NCBI GenBank assembly: GCA_015232865.1
Contig: JADFYU010000038.1
Span: forward strand, 1-21,787
DNA: 21,787 nt
Source: Magnetococcales bacterium
GTDB lineage: Bacteria; Pseudomonadota; Magnetococcia; Magnetococcales; UBA8363
Direction: 5' to 3'
The notes under the pieces are model-generated. The model was not told where the DNA came from. It ran no database searches and was given only the letters and a program-made list of their open reading frames with translations. The position numbers and the translations under genes were made by a program. Of this stretch, positions 7,977 through 15,995 are shown piece by piece (within the stretch, counting starts at the first letter, position 1; each line of letters opens with the position of its first letter).

Positions 7977-8858
7977 TTAGAGAATTTGCGATGATTCGGC
8001 CAGGATTCCGGTTTTTTTACGAATGATTTCGACCATGTCGTTGGCCTGGGTTGAGAGGCGGAAGGGACCGACGACAACATGGAAAAAAATACGGTCCTGG
8101 TCGTGAACTTCCTTGAGATTGGCGGTAATCTGCTCTTTTTCCAGACGATTTTGAACCCGCCTGGCCAAGACTTGATCGGTGAATGAACCGGCCAGAACGA
8201 CAAATTGATCCGGGTGCAACACCTCATCCTGGTTTGGATAGGTGGAAAAGGAGACCGTCTCCTCTTTGTCCTTATCGATTCCCTCCAAATCCAGAGTTGT
8301 GTAATCCACCGGCAGACCGGTCTGTTTTTGAATTTGAGCCACCGCTTTTTCGGCGGAATGTTGGTGCACATACGGCCCCACCAGAAGATGGGTATGGCGT
8401 TGACCATTGACCATGGCTCGTTTGGCACGAACCGGAACACCAGTCTGCTGCAACTGATCAAAAATCCGTTTGGCATTTTGTTCGTTGATGAAAGAGCCGG
8501 CCAAAACCATGTAACGCCCCCCCTCTTCGGGCTGAGGAAAAGAGTGCTCCGTGGTCGGCTGCGGTTGATTGTTCGGCGTTGGTTCTTGAGCGTCTCTCTG
8601 TCCGGGAGGACTGTTCTGTGCGACCTGAACCAGAGACAACGAAGAGCCGGGAACTCCGCCCCGATCCATCTGCCACCAGAACAGGGCCAAGGCCATGCCA
8701 GCGATGGCAATAATGGTTAAAACCCAGATAAAAATCCGCCACCAAAGTACCGAGGATTTTGATCCGTATTCAATGGTAGACCAATCCAAATCGCTGGAAT
8801 CGAATTTTTCCATCTTCGAAAGCTCTGTTTTATCATTGATCGTATAGGTAGTCGCCAT
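7977..8858 (-). CDS. Membrane-anchored protein with two SPOR domains
   Basis: 293 residues from ATG 8858; a GTG 9 nt upstream is an alternative. A cytoplasmic N-terminus of about 40 residues precedes one membrane segment (VLWWRIFIWVLTIIAIAGMALALFWW, about 39-64). A Pro/Gln-rich periplasmic linker follows, then two SPOR repeats: the first starts at RYMVLAGSFINEQNAKRIFDQL and the second at QFVVLAGSFTDQVLARRVQNRL. Both carry the typical (V/L)xxGSF...A..... pattern and end in VGPY/VGPF. SPOR domains bind denuded glycan strands at division septa, so the protein probably works in cell division or envelope remodelling (DedD/FtsN-like topology). It is a monocistronic gene with its own candidate promoter about 150-180 nt upstream. 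Confidence 0.85.
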   Translation of the reverse strand: MATTYTINDKTELSKMEKFDSSDLDWSTIEYGSKSSVLWWRIFIWVLTIIAIAGMALALFWWQMDRGGVPGSSLSLVQVAQNSPPGQRDAQEPTPNNQPQPTTEHSFPQPEEGGRYMVLAGSFINEQNAKRIFDQLQQTGVPVRAKRAMVNGQRHTHLLVGPYVHQHSAEKAVAQIQKQTGLPVDYTTLDLEGIDKDKEETVSFSTYPNQDEVLHPDQFVVLAGSFTDQVLARRVQNRLEKEQITANLKEVHDQDRIFFHVVVGPFRLSTQANDMVEIIRKKTGILAESSQIL

Positions 8859-8994
8859 GATTTGCACTCTGTTTCGAGTTGTGATCCACTGCCGTCATCG
8901 TCCTGATTTTGATCGGGACTCCAGAACAAGCACAGAAAAAAAACAAGCAAACCCAGTGCCACATCATCAACCGTTGCGGGGACAACTGCCGAAT

Positions 8995-9054
8995 TTGTAA
9001 TTTACAACGAGAATATTTTTTAATCTTCCGACAATGCTGTCAAGGTTTAAACCT
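8995..9054 (-). promoter_or_regulatory. Candidate promoter of the SPOR gene with two flanking palindromes
   Basis: On the minus strand a perfect -35 TTGACA (9043-9038) is followed, after 17-19 nt, by a weak AT-rich -10 (within 9013-9020). The -35 abuts a perfect 12-bp palindrome AGGTTTAAACCT (9043-9054). A perfect dyad TTGTAA-T-TTACAA (8995-9007) lies near the expected transcription start. This would leave a leader of about 140 nt before ATG 8858. The layout suggests repressor or activator sites but is untested. Confidence 0.4.
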
Positions 9055-9119
9055 GGATTTGACCATAGAGCCTGCATTATCCTCGATTTGGCTTTTAGGT
9101 TCGTGATGTGCGGACAATG

Positions 9120-9131
9120 GCCGTATCTAGG
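9120..9131. repeat. 12-bp match to the end of the 160-bp palindromic element
   Basis: GCCGTATCTAGG (9120-9131) lies directly after the alr stop codon. Its reverse complement CCTAGATACGGC equals positions 21418-21429, the outer end of the large palindrome near the right edge of the window. A further TTG matches after a 2-nt mismatch. It may be a remnant of a shared element end; chance cannot be excluded for so short a word. Confidence 0.35.
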
Positions 9132-10268
9132 TTAAAGATATCTTCGAGCAAGCCGTTTGCCCAAATTACAGATCACCTCATAGGGGATGGTCTGCATCCA
9201 ACCGGCCATCTGCTCGATACCGATGAAATCCGTTCTATCAGCGCCCAACAGTGTCACCAACGATCCCGTCCGAGCCTCTGGAATTTCGGTAATGTCGATG
9301 CTGGTCAGATCCATGCAGACCCGCCCCAACACCGACGCCCTTTTTCCATGGATCAAAACCGCCCCCCGATTGCTCAGCAGGCGGTTATAACCATCGCCGT
9401 AGCCCACGGGAATCTGGGCAATGATGGTTTTTTTTCGGCAGATATGGCTGTGACCATATCCCAACGGTGTTCCGGCCTCGACGGTACGGACCTGGATAAT
9501 CCGGCTTAGCCAACGGACAACCGCAACCAGGCCCTCCTCCTGGGCATGGCGTCGTGGATGGGCGGGGGAGGCACCATACAGCATGATTCCGGGTCGGACC
9601 CAATCCAGATGGCTGCGGCTGTGGTAGAGAATTCCGGCACTGTTGGCCAGAGAGTGGTGAGCCTTTGAAATCCGTTCTATTTCCGGCTGGGCCAGCAGGG
9701 TTTGCATTTGGCTGATCTGACCGGCGCTGACCGTGGCCGACGGCTCTTCATCTCCCCAGGCCAGATGGGAGACAATTCCCAAGAGTCGCAGACCGGGCAG
9801 GGCTTGAATGACGGCGACCGCCCGAGCCAACTCAGGGGCCGGAAAACCGATTCGGCCCATTCCGGTATCCACCTTCACATAACAGCCGACCCGCCTTTGT
9901 CGGCTTTGAGCGAATCGGCTCAAGGATCTAGCCTGCACCAAATCGTAAAGGAAGGGGGTCAAATCATGGTCAAGAATCGACTCTTCACTGCCCGGCGTCA
10001 GCCCCGCAAACAGAACCATGGGGCCGTCGATCCCGGCTTTGCGCAACGTGGCCCCCTCCTCGACCAAGCCCACGCATAACCCCGGCGCCCCAGCCGCTTT
10101 CAAGGCTCGGCTGATCGGAACCGCCCCCAAACCATAGGCATCGGCCTTGACCACCGGAAAGACGGCCACTCCCGACCCGACCCGCTCCTTGGCCCGGTTA
10201 TAATTGCTGACTACCCCCTGACAGTCGATTTCCAGCCAGGTTGGACGGATGGACCATTGATCAATCAT
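9132..10268 (-). CDS. alr: Alanine racemase
   Basis: 378 residues from ATG 10268. This PLP enzyme interconverts L- and D-alanine for peptidoglycan synthesis. The PLP-binding lysine is Lys41 in FPVVKADAYGLGA; the second catalytic base is Tyr271 in GTPLGYGHSH. Also visible are KVDTGMGRIGF, HLAWGDEE, NSAGIL, VRPGIMLYG and the C-terminal VCMDLTSIDIT. The length is normal for the family. ATG 10268 aligns with family N-termini (IRPTWLEIDCQGVVSNYN) and overlaps the dnaB stop by 8 nt, indicating coupled translation. Alternatives ATG 10283 and TTG 10292 would lie deeper in dnaB. No ribosome site is clear for any of the three. dnaB-alr is a common operon order. Confidence 0.95.
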   Translation of the reverse strand: MIDQWSIRPTWLEIDCQGVVSNYNRAKERVGSGVAVFPVVKADAYGLGAVPISRALKAAGAPGLCVGLVEEGATLRKAGIDGPMVLFAGLTPGSEESILDHDLTPFLYDLVQARSLSRFAQSRQRRVGCYVKVDTGMGRIGFPAPELARAVAVIQALPGLRLLGIVSHLAWGDEEPSATVSAGQISQMQTLLAQPEIERISKAHHSLANSAGILYHSRSHLDWVRPGIMLYGASPAHPRRHAQEEGLVAVVRWLSRIIQVRTVEAGTPLGYGHSHICRKKTIIAQIPVGYGDGYNRLLSNRGAVLIHGKRASVLGRVCMDLTSIDITEIPEARTGSLVTLLGADRTDFIGIEQMAGWMQTIPYEVICNLGKRLARRYL

Positions 10269-11730
10269 AGGCGTGGCCGGCATGGTTATCAAATCGGGTG
10301 AACTGTTTCAGGAAGGTGAGAGAAACCCGGCCGATGGGTCCGTTACGCTGTTTGGCGATGATGATCTCAGCCAACCCTTTGAGAGCCGGATCGTTCTCCT
10401 TATAGACCTCCTCTCGAAAGACAAACATGACGATATCGGCATCCTGCTCGATGGCACCTGATTCACGCAGATCGGATAAAACCGGGGTTTTATTGGGCCG
10501 CTCCTCCACTTTTCGCGACAGTTGGGAGAGAGCGATAACGGGAATATTCAGCTCTTTGGCCAAAGCTTTGAGTCCGCGACTGATCTCGGAAATTTCTTGA
10601 ACCCGGTTGTCGCTCCCCTCCTCCCCCCGCATCAGTTGCAGATAATCGATGACGATCAGTTGAATATCTTTTTCCCGTTTCAACCGTCGAGCTTTGGCGC
10701 GCAGAGCCATGATGGAAACCGCCGGGGTGTCATCCACGTAGATCGGCGCTTTGGAGAGGGTATCGGAGGCTTGAACCAGTTGGCCGTAATCGCCATCCTT
10801 GAGATGGCCGTTACGCAGAGCCTGAGCATCGATACTGCCCAAAGAAGAGAGCAGACGAACCACCAACTGCTCCTTGGACATCTCCAGGGAAAAAACCGCC
10901 ACCGACGCTTTGAATTTTACAGCGGCGTTGGCTACCACGTTCATGGCGAAGGAGGTTTTACCCATGGCTGGCCGACCGGCCAAAATGATCAGATCAGAGG
11001 GTTGCAGACCGGCCAGCATCCGATCCAGGTCGGTAAAACCGGTCGGAACTCCGGTGATGGACTCCTTGCGCTGCATCAACTCCTCAATCTTGGCAATCAC
11101 CGGCATCAGGACCGTTTTCATGTCAAAATAGTTGGAACGACGCTGGCTGCGGCTCTCACCGACGGCAAAAATCTGCTTTTCGGCCTCCTCCAAAATTTCA
11201 TCAACCGGTTTCTGACCTTCAAAAACCGCCTCGGAAATTTCTGTCGCCTGCCGGGCCAACAGCCGCAAAACCGCCTTATCCCGAACCAAACGGGCATAGG
11301 ATTTGGCATTGGCAGTGGTCGGAACCGTCTCCAGAAGTTGGGCCAGATAGCCCCCCCCACCCACGGCATGGATTTCGTCGTTTTTTTCCAAAAATTGATT
11401 GATGAGAATCGGATCGGCCGGGTCTCCCCGCTCCAATACCGCTTTCATGGCTATGAAGATCGCTTTATGGGCGCCGACATAAAAATCATCTGGAACCAAA
11501 AGATCCGCCACTTGATCCATGACGTCATTATCTAATAATATGGCCCCTAAAACCGACTGCTCCGCTTCATTGGACCAAGAGGGGCGGCGGGTGATGGCGC
11601 TTTGGTTGCGATCGGAAAACATGGACAAGGGAGGTGACCGCCCCTCCTCCATTACATCGGAATAGTCAGCCGGATCGGGATAATAGCCTGGATCGGGTTG
11701 TTCCTGGTTATTGTCAGGAATGTCGTTCAT
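10261..11730 (-). CDS. dnaB: Replicative DNA helicase DnaB
   Basis: 489 residues from ATG 11730. It is the hexameric 5'-3' helicase of the replication fork. The N-terminal DnaG-interacting domain begins at RRPSWSNEAEQSVLGAILLDNDVMDQV. The RecA-like motor has Walker A LAGRPAMGKTSFAMN near residue 255, VFSLEMSKEQLVVRL, Walker B LIVIDYLQLM near 362, and DLRESGAIEQDADIV. The C-terminus KQRNGPIGRVSLTFLKQFTRFDN is complete, and no intein is present. An N-terminal extension of about 55 residues rich in Asp/Pro precedes the conserved start. ATG 11730 has GAGG 11 nt upstream; the frame stays open to 11802, but that would run to within 6 bp of the divergent radC start. It overlaps alr downstream. Confidence 0.96.
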   Translation of the reverse strand: MNDIPDNNQEQPDPGYYPDPADYSDVMEEGRSPPLSMFSDRNQSAITRRPSWSNEAEQSVLGAILLDNDVMDQVADLLVPDDFYVGAHKAIFIAMKAVLERGDPADPILINQFLEKNDEIHAVGGGGYLAQLLETVPTTANAKSYARLVRDKAVLRLLARQATEISEAVFEGQKPVDEILEEAEKQIFAVGESRSQRRSNYFDMKTVLMPVIAKIEELMQRKESITGVPTGFTDLDRMLAGLQPSDLIILAGRPAMGKTSFAMNVVANAAVKFKASVAVFSLEMSKEQLVVRLLSSLGSIDAQALRNGHLKDGDYGQLVQASDTLSKAPIYVDDTPAVSIMALRAKARRLKREKDIQLIVIDYLQLMRGEEGSDNRVQEISEISRGLKALAKELNIPVIALSQLSRKVEERPNKTPVLSDLRESGAIEQDADIVMFVFREEVYKENDPALKGLAEIIIAKQRNGPIGRVSLTFLKQFTRFDNHAGHAYD

Positions 11731-11807
11731 GGTATAGCTAACCTCATGAAAATTTTTTTCTAAAAGAGCACTATTACAACACGGTTTGCCCCAAGGGAAC
11801 AAGCAGC
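11731..11807. promoter_or_regulatory. Divergent dnaB/radC intergenic region
   Basis: The 77 bp must carry both start signals. For dnaB, a minus-strand TTGTTC with TGTAAT 18 nt downstream is a weak sigma-70-like pair. For radC, AAGGGA lies about 10 nt before ATG 11808. No operator-like dyad is evident. Confidence 0.3.
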
Positions 11808-12512
11808 ATGACAGGACGTAAGAATTCAGTGGAAAAGCCGCTTCTCCACGCTGGCCACCGCAAACGTCTGCGTGAGCGTTTTTTTCGTGAGGGGCTGGAG
11901 CAGTTTGAAGATCATCAGGTCTTGGAATTATTGCTGTTTCATGCCGTTCCCCGTCGGGACACCAACGAGCTGGCCCACTTGCTCTTACAAAGGTTTGGTG
12001 CTCTGTCAGCGGTTTTGGAGGCCGACCCCAAAGATTTGACCAGCGTTGACGGTCTGGGAGAGTCGGCCGCCGCCTTTCTCAGCCTGATTCCCCCGCTGAC
12101 CCGTCGATATTTGACCGACAGTGCCTGCCGAAACAAACCGATGCTCAACGACTCCCGAAAAACCAACGCCTATCTCATCCCCCTGATGGCCGGGCGAACC
12201 GAGGAAATTTTCTATACCCTCTGCTTGGACAACAGCTGCCGACTGCTCTTTCCCGCCCTCATCAGTCGCGGAACCGTCAATGCCGCCAACATCCATCCCA
12301 GACATGTGGTGGAAGCGGCTCTGCGACACAAAGCCTCTTCCGTCATTCTGGCCCATAACCACCCTTCTGGCCGTCTGGAAGCCTCCAAACCCGATATTCT
12401 ACTGACCCACACCCTGGTTTCAGCCCTGGTCCCCATCGGCATTCGGGTATTGGATCATGTCATCATCGCCGGAAACAACTCCCTGAGCATGGCCGCTGAC
12501 GGATTGATGTAG
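11808..12512 (+). CDS. radC: RadC/UPF0758-family JAB-domain protein
   Basis: 234 residues. The N-terminal helix-hairpin-helix region (GHRKRLRERFFREGLEQFEDHQVLELLLFHAVPRRDTNELAHLLL and SVDGLGESAAAFL) is followed by an MPN/JAB domain. The metal site is His183-x-His185 in LAHNHPSGRLEASKPD, ending with the Asp, and the domain has the usual ISRGTVNAANIHPRHVV stretch. The family is named for an old link to DNA repair, but its activity remains unsettled; a metallo-hydrolase fold is established. Length is normal. It is divergent from dnaB and seems to be transcribed alone; the next gene is about 225 bp downstream on the same strand. Confidence 0.92.
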   Translation: MTGRKNSVEKPLLHAGHRKRLRERFFREGLEQFEDHQVLELLLFHAVPRRDTNELAHLLLQRFGALSAVLEADPKDLTSVDGLGESAAAFLSLIPPLTRRYLTDSACRNKPMLNDSRKTNAYLIPLMAGRTEEIFYTLCLDNSCRLLFPALISRGTVNAANIHPRHVVEAALRHKASSVILAHNHPSGRLEASKPDILLTHTLVSALVPIGIRVLDHVIIAGNNSLSMAADGLM

Positions 12513-12737
12513 CCTTTGCCGCATTAAGGTTAAACGGTTACGTTTCTTTAATATTCTTTTCATAATTATTTCAATCGACTAATTTATTTGCTATTGTGTC
12601 GCCGTTGCACGATTTCAGTTTTAGCAGGCGATTCATAAATCAAAACAATTCAGATGAACAGGATGCTCACATCGAATTTTATCGTTTCTTAACATAGTGA
12701 CGTATTGACGCTTTAAATAATAGGAATGCGGTCAACG
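12513..12737. other. AT-rich upstream region of the chemoreceptor gene
   Basis: 225 bp without a gene. It is markedly AT-rich after about 12540, as expected of a promoter region. CATAAT (about 12560) and TATTGT (about 12594) have only poor -35 partners, and I found no convincing sigma-28 box. No clear rho-independent terminator for radC is visible. Confidence 0.3.
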
Positions 12738-15113
12738 ATGAATACCTCTCGAACCAGCAAAAGCTTCAGCATTAAACTCACCCTCCTCATTGCCGGCGTG
12801 ATCCTGACCGCCCAAGCCATGTTGACCGTCCTTAGCCTCCTGATGACCCATCAACTCGAAGATGGAGCGGCGGCCACCATCAATCTGGCTGGCCGGCAAC
12901 GCATGTTGTCGCAAAAAGCCACCAAGGAGTTTTTTGTTTATCTGGTGACCGCAAATCCATCGATCCAGACCAATCTCGACGACACCCTCTGGGCCTTTGA
13001 AACCACCCTGAAAGCACTGATGAGTGGCGGCGAAGCTCCGACCACGCTGAACAAGAAAACGCCGACATTCATTGGTTTAAACACTCCATCAGAGCCGGTT
13101 TTGGCTCAACTGAGAGTGGTTTCGACCATTTTTCAAAATTTTCGGGCCGAAATCGAACTGGGGTTGTCCGATCCTCACAAATTGGAGTCGGTCAAACAAA
13201 ACCTCATCGAACAAAATATGGACCTGCTCAAACAGATGAACAAAGCGGTCGGTATGATTGCGGCTGAATCCAAGGAAAAAATTCAACAAACCCTCTCCAC
13301 CCTGACCCTGATCGTCGCCATCAGCTTGGTTGTCGCCCTGTGTGGACTGATCTTCCTGATCTGGAGAAAACTCAGTCTGGACAAACAGATCGATCGCTAT
13401 AGCAACGGCCTGGAAAAAATGGCCCAAGGGAATCTGACCCACCGGTTTGATGAGTCGGAGTTTGTCGAGGAGATTGGCTACTTTGCCAGTCGAACCAATA
13501 ATATGGCCACTCATTTGATCAATGCCACGCGAGTGGAAATCCTCCAAGCAGAGTCTGTAACTGCGGTGGTCAATGAGCTGGTTCCCTTGAAAGAGGTGTT
13601 GGATAACGACGCAAAATCCACCATGAAGTTGGCCATGGAAGTGCTGGCTGAAAATGATCGCCTCGACACCGAAACACAAAAGCTCAAAGCGGTGGTCGAT
13701 GGCGTCAAGGCCAATATCGACCAAGTGTATGATACCGCCCAACACCTCTCAACCGATGTCACATCCATTGCCGCAGCCTCCGAACAGGCCAGTGTCAACG
13801 TCTCAACCATGGCCTCTTCAGCCGAGGAGATCTCTTCCAATATCGAAAATGTCAACCAAAACCTTAGCCAGGTCAACCAATCGGTGAGCAATGTCTCCCG
13901 ATCCGTCTCCGAAATGAATCGCTCCTTGGAAGATGTTCGTGTTCGGTGTCAGGAGGCCAACAAACAATCTTTGCTGGCCGATAAGAATGCCGGGGAGACG
14001 CTGCAACTGATGGAAGCACTCTCTCTGGAGGCTGGCGAAATTGGCAAGGTGGTCGGCATCATCAAAGAGATTGCCGATCAGACCAACATGCTGGCCTTGA
14101 ACGCCTCCATTGAGGCCGCCGGAGCCGGCGAATCCGGCAAAGGGTTTGCGGTGGTCGCCAACGAGGTGAAAGAGTTGGCCCGGCAGACGGCTGAAGCCAC
14201 CAAGATGATCTATGACAAAACCTATGACATACAAGAGAAGACTCATGGAGCTTCTGAAGCCACGCAAGGAGTGACCGATCTGATTGGCAAGATTTCCCAG
14301 TCCAACCAGGAGATCTCACAGGCCGTGGATGCCCAAGCCCAATCCGTCGGCGAAATATCCCGATCCATGGAGGCAGTTTCCGAGGCCGCCTCTCAAGTCA
14401 CATTGAGTGTCAGAGAACTCTCCAGCGCGGCTCAGGAGGTGGCGCGTGCCGCATCAGAAGCCGCTGAAGGCACCAGTGAGATCGCTCGTTCCGCCTCCAA
14501 CGTTGCCTCCGGCGCCGAAAAAATGGCTCAGGAAAGCAGCGAAGCCAAGGACCGTTCCGATTCCCTGCAACTAAGCTCCGAACAGATCTATATCTCTTCG
14601 ATTGATGTTCAAAAGCGGATGCTGAAATCTCTGGATCTACTCAACTATTTGACCGGTTCCATCGATCACGCCGCCCTGCTGACCGATGTCATCGCCGAGA
14701 TCAGCACCTCTTTGAAGGAATCCGAAAAAATCTTTGATATCGGCCAGGTACCCTTTGATGTCCAAGCGGTCAAAAACGCCCATCTCAAATGGCTGGGAAA
14801 ACTGGAGTTGGTTATTCGGGGCCGTGAAGCGCTCAGACCGGAACAGGTCGCCAACGGTCATGAGTGTGCCTTCGGAAAATGGTACGATTCAGAGGGATTG
14901 GGCCATTTTGACAGCATCCCCCAATTCCATGAGATGGGTAAGGTCCATATGTCCGTCCATGAAACAGCCCGCTCCATCGTGGCAAAGGTTCAACTGGGAC
15001 AGATGGACGAGGCCATTGCCCAGGTTGCCGAATTCCAGACTTTGCGGTCACAACTCTTTAAATATCTGGATGAAATTTTTCTGATGGAAAAGGCCAACGA
15101 AATCGTCAATTAG
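12738..15113 (+). CDS. Methyl-accepting chemotaxis protein with PilJ-type sensor and C-terminal CZB zinc domain
   Basis: 791 residues from ATG 12738. ATG 12726, 12 nt upstream, directly abuts the AGGA (12722-12725) and is less likely. Layout: first membrane helix about 12-35; periplasmic sensor with the PilJ/NIT-like [19 protein letters not shown] motif; second membrane helix about 187-212; HAMP; long coiled coil. The signalling hairpin is near 441-488 ([42 protein letters not shown]). The C-terminal CZB domain has zinc-ligand candidates His682 (HLKWLGKLE), Cys710 (ECAFGKWY) and the later [12 protein letters not shown] histidines. The hairpin tip reads AGAGESGKG where most receptors have ARAGEHGRG. 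CZB domains sense zinc or hypochlorous acid. It probably signals to CheA/CheW encoded elsewhere. Its stop overlaps the convergent prmC stop by 8 nt. Confidence 0.93.
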   Translation: MNTSRTSKSFSIKLTLLIAGVILTAQAMLTVLSLLMTHQLEDGAAATINLAGRQRMLSQKATKEFFVYLVTANPSIQTNLDDTLWAFETTLKALMSGGEAPTTLNKKTPTFIGLNTPSEPVLAQLRVVSTIFQNFRAEIELGLSDPHKLESVKQNLIEQNMDLLKQMNKAVGMIAAESKEKIQQTLSTLTLIVAISLVVALCGLIFLIWRKLSLDKQIDRYSNGLEKMAQGNLTHRFDESEFVEEIGYFASRTNNMATHLINATRVEILQAESVTAVVNELVPLKEVLDNDAKSTMKLAMEVLAENDRLDTETQKLKAVVDGVKANIDQVYDTAQHLSTDVTSIAAASEQASVNVSTMASSAEEISSNIENVNQNLSQVNQSVSNVSRSVSEMNRSLEDVRVRCQEANKQSLLADKNAGETLQLMEALSLEAGEIGKVVGIIKEIADQTNMLALNASIEAAGAGESGKGFAVVANEVKELARQTAEATKMIYDKTYDIQEKTHGASEATQGVTDLIGKISQSNQEISQAVDAQAQSVGEISRSMEAVSEAASQVTLSVRELSSAAQEVARAASEAAEGTSEIARSASNVASGAEKMAQESSEAKDRSDSLQLSSEQIYISSIDVQKRMLKSLDLLNYLTGSIDHAALLTDVIAEISTSLKESEKIFDIGQVPFDVQAVKNAHLKWLGKLELVIRGREALRPEQVANGHECAFGKWYDSEGLGHFDSIPQFHEMGKVHMSVHETARSIVAKVQLGQMDEAIAQVAEFQTLRSQLFKYLDEIFLMEKANEIVN

Positions 15114-15993
15114 AAAAGGTCTTACAACCCAGCACCAACCGGTCCCGTTGACCATAATCGGGAAGAACGGAGACCTTTTCCAGACCGGATCGGCTAAACA
15201 GGGCGGAGACTTCCGCCCCTTGATCATGGCCAATCTCCACCACCAGCCAACCAGGAGAATCCAAAAATCCGACCGCCTCGGGAATCAGGCGGCGATAGAG
15301 GTTCAAACCGTCCGTACCACCATCCAGAGCCAAGCGAGGTTCTCGGTCAACAACCTCCGGCTGAAGGGTTGCGAGAACGCCGGTGGCAATATAGGGCGGG
15401 TTTGAGACGATCAAATCAAAGCGGGCCGATCGATCCAACGGGCCGGTCAAATCACCCACCATCAGGCTGGCTCGCTCCTCAAGATTGAAAGCGGCCCGAT
15501 TGCGGGTCGCCACCTTGATCGCCGCTTCCGATAGATCGATGCCCGTGCCGATTGCGTTGGGAAACTCTTCTAAGAGTGTCAAAAGAATGGTGCCGGAACC
15601 AATGCCGATATCAAGGATGTTTCGAGGAGGGTTGTCTCGGTCCGGGAAGAGACCGAGTACTGATTCGATCAGGCTTTCGGTCTCCGGTCTGGGGATTAAA
15701 ACCGAAGGATCAACCTGAAAAGAGCGTTTCCAGAATCCCCGTTGTTGCAAAATATAGGCAACCGGTTCCCGTTTTCCCCGCCGGATGATCAGGTTTTTGA
15801 AAGCCGCCAGTTCCGGTTGATCCAGCGGTCGATCCATATCCAGAAAAAGATCCATCCGCGAAAGATTCAGCACCCTGGCCAGAAGCAATTCAACGTCAAA
15901 GCGGGACTGTTCGACACCCCGCTCTTCCAGCCAACCGCTCCCCCACTGGATCAGACGGCGAACGGTCCACAACGGTACTTTGACAGATGACAT
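15106..15993 (-). CDS. prmC: Peptide chain release factor N5-glutamine methyltransferase
   Basis: 295 residues. It methylates the GGQ glutamine of RF1/RF2 using S-adenosylmethionine. The N-terminal helical domain (about 8-95) is followed by the family signature [31 protein letters not shown], the SAM loop [16 protein letters not shown], and the catalytic NPPY in [36 protein letters not shown] and [15 protein letters not shown] are also typical. The SAM loop has Ile-Gly-Ile where most have Leu-Gly-Thr. Length is normal. It starts two bases after the M23 peptidase stop; the AGGA there is formed by the stop codon itself, suggesting reinitiation coupling. prfA, a common neighbour, is not adjacent. 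Confidence 0.94.
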   Translation of the reverse strand: MSSVKVPLWTVRRLIQWGSGWLEERGVEQSRFDVELLLARVLNLSRMDLFLDMDRPLDQPELAAFKNLIIRRGKREPVAYILQQRGFWKRSFQVDPSVLIPRPETESLIESVLGLFPDRDNPPRNILDIGIGSGTILLTLLEEFPNAIGTGIDLSEAAIKVATRNRAAFNLEERASLMVGDLTGPLDRSARFDLIVSNPPYIATGVLATLQPEVVDREPRLALDGGTDGLNLYRRLIPEAVGFLDSPGWLVVEIGHDQGAEVSALFSRSGLEKVSVLPDYGQRDRLVLGCKTFSN

Positions 15994-15995
15994 TC

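Noticed and set aside
7778..8710. 310-codon open frame on the minus strand across the SPOR gene and the last receiver gene
   Set aside because: Composition is rich in Arg, Trp, Pro and Ser as expected of an off-frame reading; the SPOR frame has clear domains.
10522..11535. 337-codon open frame on the strand opposite dnaB
   Set aside because: Its product is a Gln/His/Gly-rich mirror of the dnaB codons without domains; dnaB is unmistakable in this region.
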